From the NCBI GenBank assembly GCA_964425605.1, contig CAYRNR010000033.1, forward strand, positions 1-64,000: 64,000 bases of DNA, written 5' to 3'. Below, in pieces: positions 34,952 to 43,047 of the stretch. A program made the position numbers and the translations under genes. Source of the stretch: CAYRNR01 sp964425605 (GTDB taxonomy: Bacteria > Myxococcota_A > UBA796 > UBA9615 > CAYRNR01). Numbering within the stretch: position 1 is the stretch's first letter; the number at the start of each line of letters is the position of its first letter. The notes beneath the pieces are model-generated. The model was not told the DNA's origin. It ran no database searches and saw only the letters and a program-made list of their open reading frames with translations.

Positions 34952-35395
34952 TCAGAAGGGGAAGGAGAGGGCGATCCCGACGATGAGACAGAGTGCGGAG
35001 ATCGCCGCGACGACGACCTTGGCCACGTGACAGGTGGTCACGATGCGGTACGAGGGCGCTTCGGTCTCGAGCTGGGCACCCGCATACTCCTGCAGCTCCA
35101 TCACGTTCACCAGCCGCCACGCGACGTAGTAGTTGGCGGTCCGCTGTCCCGCGTCCAAGAGCAACGCCGCAATTGCGGTGGCCATGCCGGCGACAACGAG
35201 CGCACGCGACTCGTCCGACAGAGGAAAGCTCAGCTCGGGCTTGAGGACCAACAGGCCCCAGCTCGTCGCCAGCGCACCGAGCGCAAGGGTCCGGACCGTC
35301 TTGCTCAGCTCGGCCGAGGCGTCACCGTGCATCTCGTTGGCATCGGCGAACGAGTGCCCTACCCCCTCGGGGGCTTCATGGACCAGCTGTTTCAT
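34952..35395 (-). CDS. Predicted multi-pass membrane protein of the prophage
   Basis: 147 residues with three likely membrane segments: LALGALATSWGLLVL, ALVVAGMATAIAALLL and VAKVVVAAISALCLIVGIAL. A soluble N-terminus contains HEAPEGVGHSFADANEMHG. It is paired with the 63-residue gene at 35605 and separated from the late operon by a hairpin, so it may be expressed in the lysogen. Candidate superinfection-exclusion protein by position; no family recognised. Confidence 0.55.
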   Translation of the reverse strand: MKQLVHEAPEGVGHSFADANEMHGDASAELSKTVRTLALGALATSWGLLVLKPELSFPLSDESRALVVAGMATAIAALLLDAGQRTANYYVAWRLVNVMELQEYAGAQLETEAPSYRIVTTCHVAKVVVAAISALCLIVGIALSFPF

Positions 35396-35413
35396 CCTGC
35401 GCGTCCTTGGGCG

Positions 35414-35605
35414 CTACTGCTGCGCCTTGGGTGGCTTGACTGAAGACAGCCGCTTCTCGACCTTCTTCTTGCCCTTGCTGAGGCCAGTCGGCAGCTCCCC
35501 GAGGATGCTGTCGTCGCGCCGAGGCGACTCTCGACGGTCCTCATGGATGATCTCACGGTCACGGCTGTCGCCCCTGTCGCGGCGCTGTTGCTTCTTGTCG
35601 GTCAT
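35414..35605 (-). CDS. Small highly charged protein
   Basis: 63 residues, very rich in Arg, Asp, Lys and Glu (QQRRDRGDSRDREIIHEDRR), with no membrane or cysteine features. It is the first gene downstream of the 35.66-kb operator repeats and is followed 18 bases later by the membrane protein gene. Unknown role; it could be a small regulator or anti-repressor. Confidence 0.45.
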   Translation of the reverse strand: MTDKKQQRRDRGDSRDREIIHEDRRESPRRDDSILGELPTGLSKGKKKVEKRLSSVKPPKAQQ

Positions 35606-35661
35606 GGTAGCTGAGTCCCCCAGTTCGTACGAGTGGTTTTGGGTTCAGTCGGCCCTCTCGC

Positions 35662-35727
35662 CAAATACGAAAACGTTGCGTTTTTCGTTAGCCTTGCCTA
35701 ATCAAAAACGAAACGTTTTCGCATTTG
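35662..35727. promoter_or_regulatory. Paired palindromic operators AAAACG-N3-CGTTTT
   Basis: AAAACGTTGCGTTTT (35670-35684) and AAAACGAAACGTTTT (35705-35719) are perfect 6-3-6 palindromes with centres 35 bp apart. Together they form a larger inverted repeat with 30-bp arms (35662-35691 and 35698-35727, 26 of 30 matching) and a 6-bp centre. The stretch is AT-rich against a GC-rich background. It lies between the repressor stop and the start of the 63-residue gene, so it probably controls the 35605-34952 gene pair. Confidence 0.75.
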
Positions 35728-35731
35728 ACCG

Positions 35732-36388
35732 TCAGGGCTTCTCCGCCTCGGCGGCCTCCTTCTCGCGACGCGCGCGAACTTCCTTCTTGTACTCCTCCAG
35801 TTCCCTGTCGACCTCCTCCTGGTACTCGATGGGCACGTCGTCGGGCCGCTTCTCGTTGGCCCGCAAGATCAGGTCGATGAGCCGCTCGATGGCCCAGACG
35901 GAGGACTCGTCCTTTCGAGCGAGGAAGTCCAAGGAGGCTGAGGCAATCACCAAGATGTGTGCGTCGTCGTCGAGGGAGTAGTCATCGAGCTTGAGCTTGG
36001 CGTCGAGGTCCAGCAGCTTGGTGACGATCTCGTGGCCGTCCTTCAGCGCCTTCAACTTCTTCTTCTTCCACACTTCGCCATACGGCGCTCCGATCGTCCC
36101 GGCGAAGTCGCGGTCCTTGTCGCTGCCGGACATCTTGAGCTTCTGCCAACGGGCCAGCATCGCCGGCCAGGGCTTGTGGCGAGAGCCTGTGAGCACCCAG
36201 GTGACGTCCTCGCCACGCTCGGCAAGAGCCACCAGCATGGAGTGCGAGGCGGTGCGTTGTCCGCGCTCAACTTGCGAGAGAAACGAACCTGAGACGCCAA
36301 GGAGGCCAGCAAACTCCTTACCGTTCATTCCTCTTTGTTCGCGGATAGTTCGAATCCGCTGCCCCTCATTCTCATCGTGCGAATCCAT
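35732..36388 (-). CDS. Phage repressor with XRE-type HTH
   Basis: 218 residues. The N-terminal HTH (IRTIREQRGMNGKEFAGLLG, VSGSFLSQVERGQRTASHSM) is of the XRE/CI class. The C-terminus is helical and charged and lacks a LexA/CI-type Ser-Lys peptidase domain, so induction by RecA cleavage is not expected. It is divergent from the Ner-like gene with only 20 bases between the annotated starts, the standard lysogeny switch layout. Confidence 0.8.
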   Translation of the reverse strand: MDSHDENEGQRIRTIREQRGMNGKEFAGLLGVSGSFLSQVERGQRTASHSMLVALAERGEDVTWVLTGSRHKPWPAMLARWQKLKMSGSDKDRDFAGTIGAPYGEVWKKKKLKALKDGHEIVTKLLDLDAKLKLDDYSLDDDAHILVIASASLDFLARKDESSVWAIERLIDLILRANEKRPDDVPIEYQEEVDRELEEYKKEVRARREKEAAEAEKP

Positions 36389-36441
36389 GCGCTACACCTT
36401 GACCGACTATGAAGCATCTGTCATTGTCATTGGACAACGCC
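36389..36441. promoter_or_regulatory. Divergent lysogeny/lytic control region
   Basis: Between the repressor start and the second possible Ner start (ATG 36442) lie TTGACC (36399-36404), a -35-like box for the early operon, and a direct repeat TGTCATTGTCATTG (36420-36433). Base composition is AT-richer than the surroundings. No exact promoter could be fixed. Confidence 0.35.
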
Positions 36442-36720
36442 ATGCAAATCGCAATGCCTCCTCGAGAACTTCGCGCAAATCTCGTCCTCAGAGGCGTCAC
36501 GATTGCTGGCGTGGCCAGAGACCTCGGCGTCAGCCGACAGCTCGTAAGTGAGGTCGTGCACCAGAGGCACGTTAATCACCGAGTTCGCCGGGCAGTCGCT
36601 AAAGCCGCTGGCCTTACCTATCGGCAGGTGTGGGGGGAGTCCGATCCCAACCGCACCACCGCAGAAGCAACCCGCCCAGAGACTAGCACGAACGAGGAGA
36701 AACTCCGAAATGCCAAGTGA
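36409..36720 (+). CDS. Ner-like DNA-binding regulator
   Basis: 103 residues. Residues ~22-80 (LRANLVLRGVTIAGVARDLG, VSRQLVSEVVHQRHVNHRVR, KAAGLTYRQVWGES) match the Ner/Nlp lambda-repressor-like fold, including the final L-x-x-x-VWxE element of Mu Ner. In Mu, Ner shuts off the repressor and early promoters. Starts at ATG 36442 or 36454 are also possible and would leave more room for promoters. First gene of the early operon. Confidence 0.75.
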   Translation: MKHLSLSLDNAMQIAMPPRELRANLVLRGVTIAGVARDLGVSRQLVSEVVHQRHVNHRVRRAVAKAAGLTYRQVWGESDPNRTTAEATRPETSTNEEKLRNAK

Positions 36721-37027
36721 TCGGTGTGTGCCTACGATCCCAGCACGCCTTGTGGACCATCCAGACTTCCCGTTGTTCTACGACACACCTGTCGAGACCA
36801 CGATCATCCGCACGGATTTGAAACTGTGGGAACTCGATTCGAGCGGTCTGGTGCTCGCCAATTGGTGCTGGCCTCCACGAGATGACAGGGACATTTACGA
36901 CCGCATCGTCGAAGCTCAGAAGACGGACCAGCCACACGCGATCGAGATCGTCGATCGAATACCAATCAACAGCCCATTGCATCTGATCAGTCGCATCAAT
37001 GCGCACACGAGGCGGATCTATGTGTAG
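36710..37027 (+). CDS. Early-operon protein of unknown function
   Basis: 105 residues from ATG 36710, chosen because GAGGAGA lies just upstream; it overlaps the Ner-like stop. Sequence DHPDFPLFYDTPVETTIIRT, then VLANWCWPPRDDRDIYDRIV and IEIVDRIPINSPLHLISRIN. Mixed alpha/beta with no known motif. It overlaps the next gene by 8 bases. Confidence 0.55.
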   Translation: MPSDRCVPTIPARLVDHPDFPLFYDTPVETTIIRTDLKLWELDSSGLVLANWCWPPRDDRDIYDRIVEAQKTDQPHAIEIVDRIPINSPLHLISRINAHTRRIYV

Positions 37028-37379
37028 CCACAAGATCCAGGTCGAGGGCGTGTACCCGGCGGGTATGACGTCCCTCCTCCGCGACCTGCTGGTGGCGACC
37101 ACGGGTCAGCAGCTGACCGTCGAGGCCGACCGCATCGGCCGGCTCGTGTACTCCGGCGATGGCGCGCTGTACGCAACGGAGCTGTCCCACGTCGGACGGG
37201 AGAACTCCCAGCTCCACTTCACGGTGACCATCCACTACGGCTGCGACCACGTGGTGGCCGTGGACAGGTGGGTCCACATCATGCGGCTGCTCTGCGACGA
37301 CCTGGTCGTAAACGGCCGCGTACCGCGGTCTACCTGCAGGTGCCCGAAGGCTTCGGGCAAAGGGGAGTGCCATGCCTGA
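37020..37379 (+). CDS. Early-operon protein of unknown function
   Basis: 119 residues from ATG 37020. Contains IQVEGVYPAGMTSLLRDLLV, a central HFTVTIHYGCDHVVAVDRWV strand region, and a Cys-rich basic end (STCRCPKASGKGECHA). The terminal Cys and His could bind zinc. Overlaps both neighbours by 8 bases, so it belongs to the early operon. Not recognised. Confidence 0.55.
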   Translation: MCSHKIQVEGVYPAGMTSLLRDLLVATTGQQLTVEADRIGRLVYSGDGALYATELSHVGRENSQLHFTVTIHYGCDHVVAVDRWVHIMRLLCDDLVVNGRVPRSTCRCPKASGKGECHA

Positions 37380-37695
37380 TTTGAACTCCTCCATCCAGGA
37401 CGCGTTCCGCATCCTCGAGATGCTGTGCGGCGAGACTCACCAGGAGTGGTCCGCGCAGCAGATCGCGTCGAGCCTGAGCCTCTCGCTGGCGAAGGTCCGT
37501 GTCGCGCTCCACACCATGCACGACCTGGACGTGGTCCAGGGCATCCGAAATCCCACGAACAACCGGATCGAAAGATGGATGGTCGGCCCGCGCATTCCGG
37601 CGCTGGCTTTCCGATACCAGCGTGCGCAGACCCGCCGCCTCGACGAGATCCGGGAGATGTTGCTGTCGATGAACAACGGAGAGGTGACTCAATGA
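37372..37695 (+). CDS. Winged-helix DNA-binding protein (IclR/MarR-like HTH)
   Basis: 107 residues. SIQDAFRILEMLCGETHQEW, then SAQQIASSLSLSLAKVRVAL and TMHDLDVVQGIRNPTNNRIE, form a winged helix like IclR N-domains, without an effector domain. Likely an early regulator. Its stop overlaps the next start as ATGA. Confidence 0.65.
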   Translation: MPDLNSSIQDAFRILEMLCGETHQEWSAQQIASSLSLSLAKVRVALHTMHDLDVVQGIRNPTNNRIERWMVGPRIPALAFRYQRAQTRRLDEIREMLLSMNNGEVTQ

Positions 37696-38834
37696 GCGTA
37701 CGCGATCTGATCGAACACGACGAAGGCGAGCTGCTTGACGCCAACGGCGAGCACGTCAGGAAGAACCAGGAGATCCACGACGGCCTGAACGCGCTGGAGC
37801 TGGCTCGGAAAGAAGAACGCGAGAAGCTGGCCTTCTTCAGCGGAGGTCGGGACTTCGACAAGGAGCTGGTCACCGTCGAACTTCAGCAGCACGTGCTCCA
37901 CGGCACCGTCCATCTGTTCGAGGCCGGCAAGCGCCTGGTCTGGGCCAAGGAGTGCATGGACCACGGCGAGTGGGCGGGCTGGCTGGAGGAGAACTTCCCC
38001 TTCAGCCTGCGAACGGCCCAGCTCTGGATGCGAGCCGCCTACTGCGTCGCAGCAAACCCACGTCTCCGACCTCTCGCAGAGACGTCTATCGTCAAGGTCG
38101 CCGAGCTCGCGCGGTTGTCCGAGCCGGACCTGGCCGAACTCGAGGAGGACGGCACTCTCCTCGGCCGCGACCTGGACGACCTCGACCGGATGAGTGTGCG
38201 CCAGCTCAAGCAGCTCGTGCGCGACGAGAAGGCCGGCAGCGAGGCCCTCGGCGATGAGCTGAGCCGCCAGGACAAGGAGATCGAACGGCTCAAGGCCCGC
38301 GTCACCGAAGCCGAGTACTCACGGTACCAGGACACCAAGAAGCTCCTCGATGAGATCGCCAAGGCCGAGGCCAAGATGTCGATGGCGTGGGCGTACTGGC
38401 GCGGGCTCATGAGCAACCTGGACCTCAGCGTCCTGCCCCCTGACCTGGTCACCAAGATCCGCCAGTTCAGCACCGCGCAGATCTCCGTTGCGCAGTCCGA
38501 GCAGCTTGCGTTCCAGGAGGCGGCCTTCGCCACCATCAAGGCGGTGGACTCCCAGGCCGCTTCCATCCACGAGGACAGCACCGACGAGATGCCGCCGGAG
38601 ATGGACGAGGTCATCAGCCGCGTCTTCAACGCGAACAACGAGCTGCAGACCATCCAGGAGCTGGCCGCCAAGCGCGCCCTGATCCCGCTGACGGAGGAGC
38701 AGGTCGAGACCGCGGTGGAGCGCCTCCTGAAAGTCGGGCGACTGGTGGAGGAGTTCGACGAGCACGGCGAGCTCCGCTACCAAATCGATCCGGACGAGTG
38801 GGACAAGATCTGCCCCCCGGGCCGGCGGTCGTAG
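37692..38834 (+). CDS. DUF3102-like early protein with coiled coil
   Basis: 380 residues. VHLFEAGKRLVWAKECMDHG, EWAGWLEENFPFSLRTAQLW and MRAAYCVAANPR match DUF3102, seen in many phages and plasmids. A coiled coil (SRQDKEIERLKARVTEAEYS) and an acidic tail follow. The start overlaps the preceding stop. It lies directly before the transposase; the role may be DNA binding or partition-like, but this is not known. Confidence 0.7.
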   Translation: MSVRDLIEHDEGELLDANGEHVRKNQEIHDGLNALELARKEEREKLAFFSGGRDFDKELVTVELQQHVLHGTVHLFEAGKRLVWAKECMDHGEWAGWLEENFPFSLRTAQLWMRAAYCVAANPRLRPLAETSIVKVAELARLSEPDLAELEEDGTLLGRDLDDLDRMSVRQLKQLVRDEKAGSEALGDELSRQDKEIERLKARVTEAEYSRYQDTKKLLDEIAKAEAKMSMAWAYWRGLMSNLDLSVLPPDLVTKIRQFSTAQISVAQSEQLAFQEAAFATIKAVDSQAASIHEDSTDEMPPEMDEVISRVFNANNELQTIQELAAKRALIPLTEEQVETAVERLLKVGRLVEEFDEHGELRYQIDPDEWDKICPPGRRS

Positions 38835-38841
38835 CGGTCCG

Positions 38842-40512
38842 ATGCCGATCACTGACGAGCTGATCGTGGGCCTCGCGGCCAAGCTCGACGCCACCCCCCA
38901 CGGTGGTCGCGGGCCTGTAGTGCAAGAGACAGCGAAGCTGTGGGGCGTGTCCCAGGGCACCCTGTACCGCCACCTCCAGCGCGTCCGGCCGTCCGGCCGG
39001 GCCACCCGCTCGGACAAGGGCAAGCGGTCCCTGCAGAGAGACGCGGTCCGCCTGGCCGCGGAGCTGATGGTCCGCACGCAGACCAAGCGCGGCAAGCTCG
39101 TCACGCGCATCGACGAGGCCCTGGGCACACTCCAGGAGGTGGGCATCGCCGCCCAGGACTGCTCCCCCAGCACGCTGGCGCGCTACCTGCGCGAGGACCG
39201 CATCTCGCCGTGGTTCCTCAAGGCGCCCTCGGCCGCCATCCAGCGTGTGTCCAACCATCCCAACCACGTCCACGTCGTGGACGCGTCCATCTGCCTGACC
39301 TGGTACCTGCGCAAGGACGGCCGCGTGGTGCAGGTGCCCGACGAGGAGCGGGTCTTCTACAAGAACAAGCCCGAGAACTTCCTCAAGTCCAAGCGCAAGC
39401 TGTACCGCTACGTCCTCACCGACCACTGCACGCACGCGTTCTATGTCCACTACTACTACTCCACCGGTGAGACCGCCGAGGACCTACTCGACTTCCTGTG
39501 GCGGGCGTGGACCCCCAAGGACTGCGGCTACTACCCGCTGCACGGCGTCCCCATCATCCTCGCTGGTGACCAGGGTCCTGGCCTGAAGGCCCAGACCAAC
39601 CGAAACCTGCTCAAGACCCTCGACGTCACCCCGGACCTGCACATGGCCGGCAACGCCCGGGCCAGCGGCTCGGTCGAGGGCGCGCACTACCACTGGGAGC
39701 AGTGGTTCGAGTCCAAGCTGCTGCTGTGCCCGCCGTCCGACCTGGACGAACTCAACGAGCGCGCCTTCCAGGAGGCCGCGAAGATCAACGCCACCAAGCC
39801 CATGAGCCGGCACAAGATGTCGCGCTCCGCGGCCTGGTCGGCCTGGGCTACCGACGAGCACATCCGTTTCTGCCCGGACCAGGACGTCTTCTTCCACCTG
39901 GCCGTGCGCGACGCCGAGACGCGGAAGGTGAACAACTACGGCCGGATCTCGGTGGCCATGCCCAACGTGGGCAAGACGTGGTTCGAGCTCCGCGGCCCCG
40001 TGGTCCCCGGCGAGACCGTCGAGGTCCGCATCCACCCCTACGTCCAGCGCCAGGTCCGCGTGTGGAACTCCCAGGACGTGGAGCTCGAGGTCATCCGCCT
40101 TGAGAAGGGCGAGCACAAGTTCCTCGAGGGCGGACGGTCCGGCGGCTTTGCCGGCGAGGAGTACGACCGCCACAGGATGCAGGACGCCGAGCGTATCCGG
40201 CGTGCCGCCAAGGAAGAGCCCCTGGAGCTTCCGGCAGCGGCCGTTTTCCGCAAGCCCGCTGAGGACGTCGAGAACCTCGCGTTCCTGGGCGCACCTCGAG
40301 GTGGCCGGCCGGCGCTGCGCGAGCAGGCCGCACAGACCGCCGTCACCTACATGCGTATCGACGTCAAGGCGCAAGCCATCCAGAAGCTCAACCGGTCTCT
40401 AACCCGCGAAGAGAGCCGGCTGATCAACGAACACACCCCAGGCCCCATCACCGCCGAGGAGATGGAGGCCCTCATCGAGAAGCTGTCTGCAGAAAAGGTG
40501 CAGACGGCGTGA
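38842..40512 (+). CDS. MuA-type DDE transposase
   Basis: 556 residues. An N-terminal HTH (QETAKLWGVSQGTLYRHLQR) precedes an RNase H-like rve domain with the triad Asp147 (HVVDASI), Asp243 (LAGDQGP) and Glu279 (SGSVEGAHYHWE). A beta-barrel (GETVEVRIHPYVQRQVRVWN) and a basic C-terminal region follow, as in MuA. It joins phage ends to target DNA in replicative transposition. The prophage-end CGAGATAA repeats are its likely binding sites. Confidence 0.92.
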   Translation: MPITDELIVGLAAKLDATPHGGRGPVVQETAKLWGVSQGTLYRHLQRVRPSGRATRSDKGKRSLQRDAVRLAAELMVRTQTKRGKLVTRIDEALGTLQEVGIAAQDCSPSTLARYLREDRISPWFLKAPSAAIQRVSNHPNHVHVVDASICLTWYLRKDGRVVQVPDEERVFYKNKPENFLKSKRKLYRYVLTDHCTHAFYVHYYYSTGETAEDLLDFLWRAWTPKDCGYYPLHGVPIILAGDQGPGLKAQTNRNLLKTLDVTPDLHMAGNARASGSVEGAHYHWEQWFESKLLLCPPSDLDELNERAFQEAAKINATKPMSRHKMSRSAAWSAWATDEHIRFCPDQDVFFHLAVRDAETRKVNNYGRISVAMPNVGKTWFELRGPVVPGETVEVRIHPYVQRQVRVWNSQDVELEVIRLEKGEHKFLEGGRSGGFAGEEYDRHRMQDAERIRRAAKEEPLELPAAAVFRKPAEDVENLAFLGAPRGGRPALREQAAQTAVTYMRIDVKAQAIQKLNRSLTREESRLINEHTPGPITAEEMEALIEKLSAEKVQTA

Positions 40513-40522
40513 GGAGGAACCC

Positions 40523-41659
40523 TTGTCCGCCCGGAAACAACCCCGCAAGGCCAAGCGTCTTTGGCTGGAGACCGGCCACAGCGTAGCGAAGCTGGCCAGG
40601 CTGCTCGGCTACCGCGGTCCCCACCACGTCCGCGACGTCCTCAACGCCCGCTACGCGTCGGTCAGCGACGCCACGCGCACCCGCATCGAGAACATCTTCA
40701 CACGCTACGACATCCCCATCGAGGGGATGTGGGATCTCGACGACCAGGTCGCCCCCTCGCAGCCCCAGAGCGCGCAGCGCTGCCACGCCATCGCCAACAC
40801 CAATCCCGACGACGACGCCCAGGAGAAACCCGTGCGAATCCCCACCCGCGAACAGCTGTCCCTGCAGACGCTCAAGCACTTCGGCCTCGAGGCCGACCCG
40901 TTCGACGACATCCCGATCGTCCAGTCCTGGGATGACCAGATCCGCCAGTACCTGCGAGCGAGCATCCAGCGCGCGGTGCAGGCCAAGGACATTCTGGCCG
41001 TCTACGGTGGCGTCGGCTCCGGCAAGTCCACCATGCTGCGCCAGCTGCTGCTGAGCCTCGGGGACCGCCAGGTCGCCGTGTGCGCTCCGGCGGCGGTGAA
41101 CCGCAAGCGGCTCACCGACTCCCACCTCGTCAGCGCTCTCCTGCGCGACTTGGGCACCGACGACCCGGGGTACTCAATGGCCGCCGAGAAGCGCTCCCAG
41201 GTCCTGCGCGAGCAGCTCGAGAAGCTCAACGCCAACGGCGTGCTGCCGGTGCTGGTGATCGACGAGGCCCACGACCTCAGCGACCAGGCCCTCGTCGCCC
41301 TCAAGCGCATCTGGGACAGCTACACCATCTACCGACTGCTCAGCATCGTCCTGGTGGGCCAGGAGTCCATCGAGAAGCGCCTGCGCCACAACCTCGCCCT
41401 GCAGGAGTTCGCCGGGCGGTGCCACATGTTCCGCCTGCCGGAGCTCGAGCCGGCGGACGCCTACAACTACGTCGCCCACCGCTTCAAGGTGACCGGCGGT
41501 GACGCCGCCAAGGTCTTCGCCGAGGACGCCTTCAAGGGCTTCAGCTCCGGCGTCCCGATGTACCCCCTGTGGATCAACGCCATCGCCGTCCGCGCCATGC
41601 GACTCGCCCAGGACATGGGCGACGAGCTCGTCACCACCGACCACATCAACCGCGCCTGA
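40523..41659 (+). CDS. MuB-type AAA+ ATPase, transposition target protein
   Basis: 378 residues. A TTG start is chosen because GAGGAGGAACCC lies just before it. An N-terminal HTH (HSVAKLARLLGYRGPHHVRD) is followed by an ExeA/MuB AAA+ domain with Walker A GGVGSGKST (162-170) and Walker B VLVIDEAH (~243-250). MuB coats target DNA, activates MuA and gives target immunity. It follows the transposase by 10 bases. Confidence 0.9.
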   Translation: MSARKQPRKAKRLWLETGHSVAKLARLLGYRGPHHVRDVLNARYASVSDATRTRIENIFTRYDIPIEGMWDLDDQVAPSQPQSAQRCHAIANTNPDDDAQEKPVRIPTREQLSLQTLKHFGLEADPFDDIPIVQSWDDQIRQYLRASIQRAVQAKDILAVYGGVGSGKSTMLRQLLLSLGDRQVAVCAPAAVNRKRLTDSHLVSALLRDLGTDDPGYSMAAEKRSQVLREQLEKLNANGVLPVLVIDEAHDLSDQALVALKRIWDSYTIYRLLSIVLVGQESIEKRLRHNLALQEFAGRCHMFRLPELEPADAYNYVAHRFKVTGGDAAKVFAEDAFKGFSSGVPMYPLWINAIAVRAMRLAQDMGDELVTTDHINRA

Positions 41660-41669
41660 GGAGGAACCC

Positions 41670-42134
41670 GTGTCCAAGACCATCACCATCGACGACCTGA
41701 TGAGCAAGCTGGCCATCGCCGAGGCCGAGGTGCTCCGCGCCAGGGCTGAGGCCGACCGCAAGGTCCAGGAGATCAAGCAGCAGCTCAAGGACCAGACGGC
41801 CGAGGACCGCAAGACCATCGGCCGGCTGAAGCGCCAGCTGAAGGGCCGGGCCAAGAAGGCCTACGAGGCCGGCACCTCCCACCACAAGACCGCGCACGGG
41901 ACCGTGGCCGTACGCCGCAATCCGCCCAAGCTCGAGGTCGCGGACGAGCAGGGCACCCTCCGTCTGCTGCGTGCGGCCGGGCGCACCGACCTCATCCGCA
42001 TGTACGAGGAGCCCGACCTCGACGCCATGGCCGGCGAGGACGACACGTTCCTCATGTCGGTGGGGATCACCCGCAAGCAGGGCACCACCATCAACATCAT
42101 CGTCGAGCACGTGATGACGCCGAGGGCGGTCTGA
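41670..42134 (+). CDS. Gam-like host nuclease inhibitor
   Basis: 154 residues from GTG 41670, preceded by the same GAGGAGGAACCC leader as the MuB gene. A long coiled coil (KLAIAEAEVLRARAEADRKV, QEIKQQLKDQTAEDRKTIG) precedes HGTVAVRRNPPKLEVADEQ and a short C-domain, as in Mu Gam (PF07352). Gam binds DNA ends as a Ku-like dimer and blocks exonucleases. Confidence 0.75.
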   Translation: MSKTITIDDLMSKLAIAEAEVLRARAEADRKVQEIKQQLKDQTAEDRKTIGRLKRQLKGRAKKAYEAGTSHHKTAHGTVAVRRNPPKLEVADEQGTLRLLRAAGRTDLIRMYEEPDLDAMAGEDDTFLMSVGITRKQGTTINIIVEHVMTPRAV

Positions 42135-42358
42135 TGCAGCGGGTGCGCGGCGATCAGTGCGCGTGCGGCCAGCCAGCCCTGTCCACTGGGCGGTGCCGCT
42201 CCTGCGCAGCACGCCTGGCCAACGAAACCCGGCGCGAGAACGCCCGGGCCCGAGCCGTCCAGGACCTCGAGCTGCTCGAGGAGCATCTGCGCGGCCTCAA
42301 GGCCCAGGTCCAGGCCGGGCTGGATCGCGTCGTCCAGGTCCGGGAGGCGCTCCGATGA
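42134..42358 (+). CDS. Small zinc-ribbon protein with C-terminal helix
   Basis: 74 residues. CACGQPALSTGRCRSC gives four Cys for a zinc knuckle. The rest is one long helix (AVQDLELLEEHLRGLKAQVQ). The start overlaps the Gam stop (TGATG) and the stop overlaps the GemA-like start. Role unknown; zinc binding is inferred. Confidence 0.55.
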   Translation: MQRVRGDQCACGQPALSTGRCRSCAARLANETRRENARARAVQDLELLEEHLRGLKAQVQAGLDRVVQVREALR

Positions 42359-43047
42359 ACGCCCCCCTGCCGAAGAAGCAGTGGGTGAGCGTCACCCGCC
42401 GCATCTGGGGTCTGGCCGGCCGGATCCAGAAGTCGTCTGGGGTGGACAAGGAGGACCTGGTCCGCACCCACGTTCGCAGCGTGTACGGCAAGGCGAGCCT
42501 CAAGGAGCTCACACCCGCCCAGCTCGGTGAGCTGGCCATGTGGTTGTCGCGCCAAGCTGACGGTCTGCCCCAGGCGCCCAAGGGCAAAGCGAAGCCGAAG
42601 AAGGCCTCGAAGCCGCGCAAGGTCGATCCCCGGATGGCCGACGACGACTACGCCGCAGGCGCCAAGCCCAGGCCCACCGCGCACATCACCATCACCGAGG
42701 AGCAGCGCAATGCGCTGGACCTCTTGCGCGCCGGCCTGGGCTGGGACCTCAAGCGGTACCGGGGCTTCTGCAAGCGTCAGGTCGGTTTCGCCTGGCCGCA
42801 ATCTCGCCGCCAGGCCGTGTCCGTCCACGAGGGCATGGAGGCCATGCTCAAGCGCGAGTGGCCGGCTCAGCGCCAGTCCGACGTGTTCCGGCTCCTGACT
42901 ACCTACCGCCCCCAGCTCACCGACTGGGAGCGCGGCTTCCTCGCGAATGTCGAGGAACGCGCGCGCGCGGGAGAGCTGCACTTCAGCCAGATCGCCAAGC
43001 TCGCCGAGATCTACCGCAAGCGGGTGGAGACCAACGATGAACGCTAG
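42355..43047 (+). CDS. GemA-like early regulatory protein (DUF1018)
   Basis: 230 residues. WVSVTRRIWGLAGRIQKSSG, then VRTHVRSVYGKASLKELTPA and QLGELAMWLSRQADGL, are diagnostic of Mu GemA/DUF1018. A second part (ITEEQRNALDLLRAGLGWDL, KRYRGFCKRQVGFAWPQSRR) with a helical end is fused behind it. GemA alters host gene expression and supercoiling in Mu. Confidence 0.8.
   Translation: MNAPLPKKQWVSVTRRIWGLAGRIQKSSGVDKEDLVRTHVRSVYGKASLKELTPAQLGELAMWLSRQADGLPQAPKGKAKPKKASKPRKVDPRMADDDYAAGAKPRPTAHITITEEQRNALDLLRAGLGWDLKRYRGFCKRQVGFAWPQSRRQAVSVHEGMEAMLKREWPAQRQSDVFRLLTTYRPQLTDWERGFLANVEERARAGELHFSQIAKLAEIYRKRVETNDER

Noticed and set aside
34681..34986. Plus-strand frame with a fair ribosome site (AAAGGAG) before ATG 34709
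   Set aside because: The Arg/Pro-rich translation looks like GC-rich noise, and it runs through the hairpin and repeat sites.
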